From: Negativicutes bacterium
GTDB taxonomy: Bacteria > Bacillota_C > Negativicutes > Sporomusales_B > JARLHX01
Direction: 5' to 3'
Length of the DNA stretch: 5,733 bases
Assembly: GCA_031292035.1 (NCBI GenBank)
Contig: JARLHX010000170.1
Span: forward strand, 1 to 5,733
This document shows, piece by piece, positions 5,214-5,733 of the stretch; positions within the stretch are counted from its first letter, which is position 1; each line of letters starts with the position of its first letter. Under the pieces are notes generated by a model. It had not been told where the DNA came from and ran no database searches. It was given only the letters and a program-made list of their open reading frames with translations. A program made the translations under genes and the position numbers.

Positions 5214-5693
5214 GTGGCTGATATTCTTTCATGGGTCAAATCTGAATGGTTTTCTGTTGTTCAAACGGTTGGCGTTGTGGGCGGGCTGATTTTTACCGGC
5301 ATTACGATTGGCCGGGATGCCAAAGCAAAAGAAGTTGCGAATGCGCTGGCGTTCGCGGAGCGCCATCGCCAGTTTTGGAGTGAGGCGATTGAACGCCCTG
5401 AGTTGCATCGCGTTTTCGTGGAAAACGCCGATTTAGGGAAAGAACCCATGACCGCTGCTGTGGAAATCTTCTTGAATCTGGCTTTTGTCCAATATGAGAC
5501 GGGATGGCTGATAGCCAAGAAAATAGACAGCAGCGATCTCAAACCACTGAAAAGCGATGTGAGAAAGTTTTTTGCCCTCCCCCTTCCTCATGCAGCGTGG
5601 GAAAAGAACAGTGATTGTCATCACCCGCGTTTTGTCCGGTTTGTTGCGCGGGCCATTGACGCAGGCGGGCCATTGACGCAGGCGGGCCATTGA
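5214..5693 (+). CDS. Membrane-anchored small helical protein, function unknown, C-terminus formed by tandem repeats (159 aa)
   Basis: An N-terminal membrane helix (about residues 12-32, WFSVVQTVGVVGGLIFTGITI) is followed by a basic turn and a helical cytoplasmic domain. The order ANALAFAERHRQFWSEAIERPELHRVF, then the short NADLGKEPMTAAVEIFLNLAFVQYETGWLI, then LKSDVRKFFALPLPHAAWE, matches a widespread group of hypothetical single-pass proteins. In those I recall the consensus 'QHRDIW..L..RPEL.RV......K.....E..F.N...' and 'D....F.LP.P...WE'. I cannot give a function; several such proteins sit in accessory regions. The start is GTG 5214: an in-frame TAG is at 5202-5204, and a weak GGG lies just before. 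The last 14 residues (RAIDAGGPLTQAGH) are translated from a 17-bp tandem repeat that runs past the gene, so the natural C-terminus has been replaced or extended. It is probably cotranscribed with the XRE gene 40 bases upstream. Confidence 0.8.
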   Translation: MADILSWVKSEWFSVVQTVGVVGGLIFTGITIGRDAKAKEVANALAFAERHRQFWSEAIERPELHRVFVENADLGKEPMTAAVEIFLNLAFVQYETGWLIAKKIDSSDLKPLKSDVRKFFALPLPHAAWEKNSDCHHPRFVRFVARAIDAGGPLTQAGH

Positions 5694-5733
5694 CGCAGGC
5701 GGGCCATTGACGCAGGCGGGCCATTGACGCAGG
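5648..5733. repeat. 17-bp tandem repeat (minisatellite/VNTR), at least 5 perfect copies, continuing past the window
   Basis: The unit GCGGGCCATTGACGCAG repeats without a mismatch at 5648-5664, 5665-5681, 5682-5698, 5699-5715 and 5716-5732; the final base begins another unit. There are no spacers, so it is not a CRISPR array. The period is not a multiple of three, so each copy shifts frame. The stop codon of the upstream gene (5691-5693) falls in the third copy. Confidence 0.97.

Noticed and set aside
5539..5724. Minus-strand open frame across the tandem repeat (repeating MARLRQWPACVNG-like peptide)
   Set aside because: The 17-bp unit contains no stop on the minus strand in any phase, so any frame stays open automatically. 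The rest of the frame is the antisense shadow of the membrane-protein gene.
5648..5733. CRISPR array
   Set aside because: The copies are directly adjacent with no spacers, and the 17-bp unit is too short for a CRISPR repeat plus spacer.

Overview
The window looks like a bacterial accessory region, probably from a Verrucomicrobiota-type genome (Pedosphaera/Limisphaerales-like). That taxonomic guess is an inference from two things: the style of the secreted proteins (long signal-peptide protein with Ig-like segments, small membrane-anchored partner) and the weak Shine-Dalgarno sequences before nearly every gene. No rRNA, tRNA, CRISPR array or core housekeeping gene is visible to anchor it.

Layout from left to right. 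(1) Positions 2-439 hold the C-terminal part of an IS91-family (Y2, rolling-circle) transposase that enters from outside the window and still carries the YxxxY catalytic tyrosine pair. It is followed by about 360 bases without a convincing gene, rich in short hairpins and inverted repeats, which probably includes the ori-side end of the element. (2) Positions 801-4007, minus strand, hold a tight three-gene cassette with 6-bp gaps. In transcription order it encodes a 749-residue secreted protein, a 236-residue protein with one N-terminal membrane anchor, and a 77-residue protein with two membrane segments. All three point to the cell envelope. The C-terminal part of the large protein has a His-Gly then strand-Cys arrangement that recalls caspase-fold (clan CD/CHAT-like) enzymes; this is a hypothesis. 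(3) Positions 4299-5693 hold a small regulatory module: an XRE-type HTH protein (+), a convergent small protein of about 78 residues with the sequence CPQVLE (-), a second XRE-type HTH protein (+) divergent from the small gene, and a 159-residue membrane-anchored protein (+) downstream of it. A perfect 16-bp palindrome sits inside a near-consensus sigma70 promoter between the small gene and the second XRE gene, which suggests autoregulation. (4) From 5648 to the window end there are five perfect copies of a 17-bp tandem repeat, continuing outside the window. The repeat begins inside the 159-residue gene and supplies its last residues and stop codon.

The best candidates for something undescribed are the secreted cassette with its possible caspase-like domain, and the XRE/operator/small protein/membrane protein module bordered by the minisatellite.
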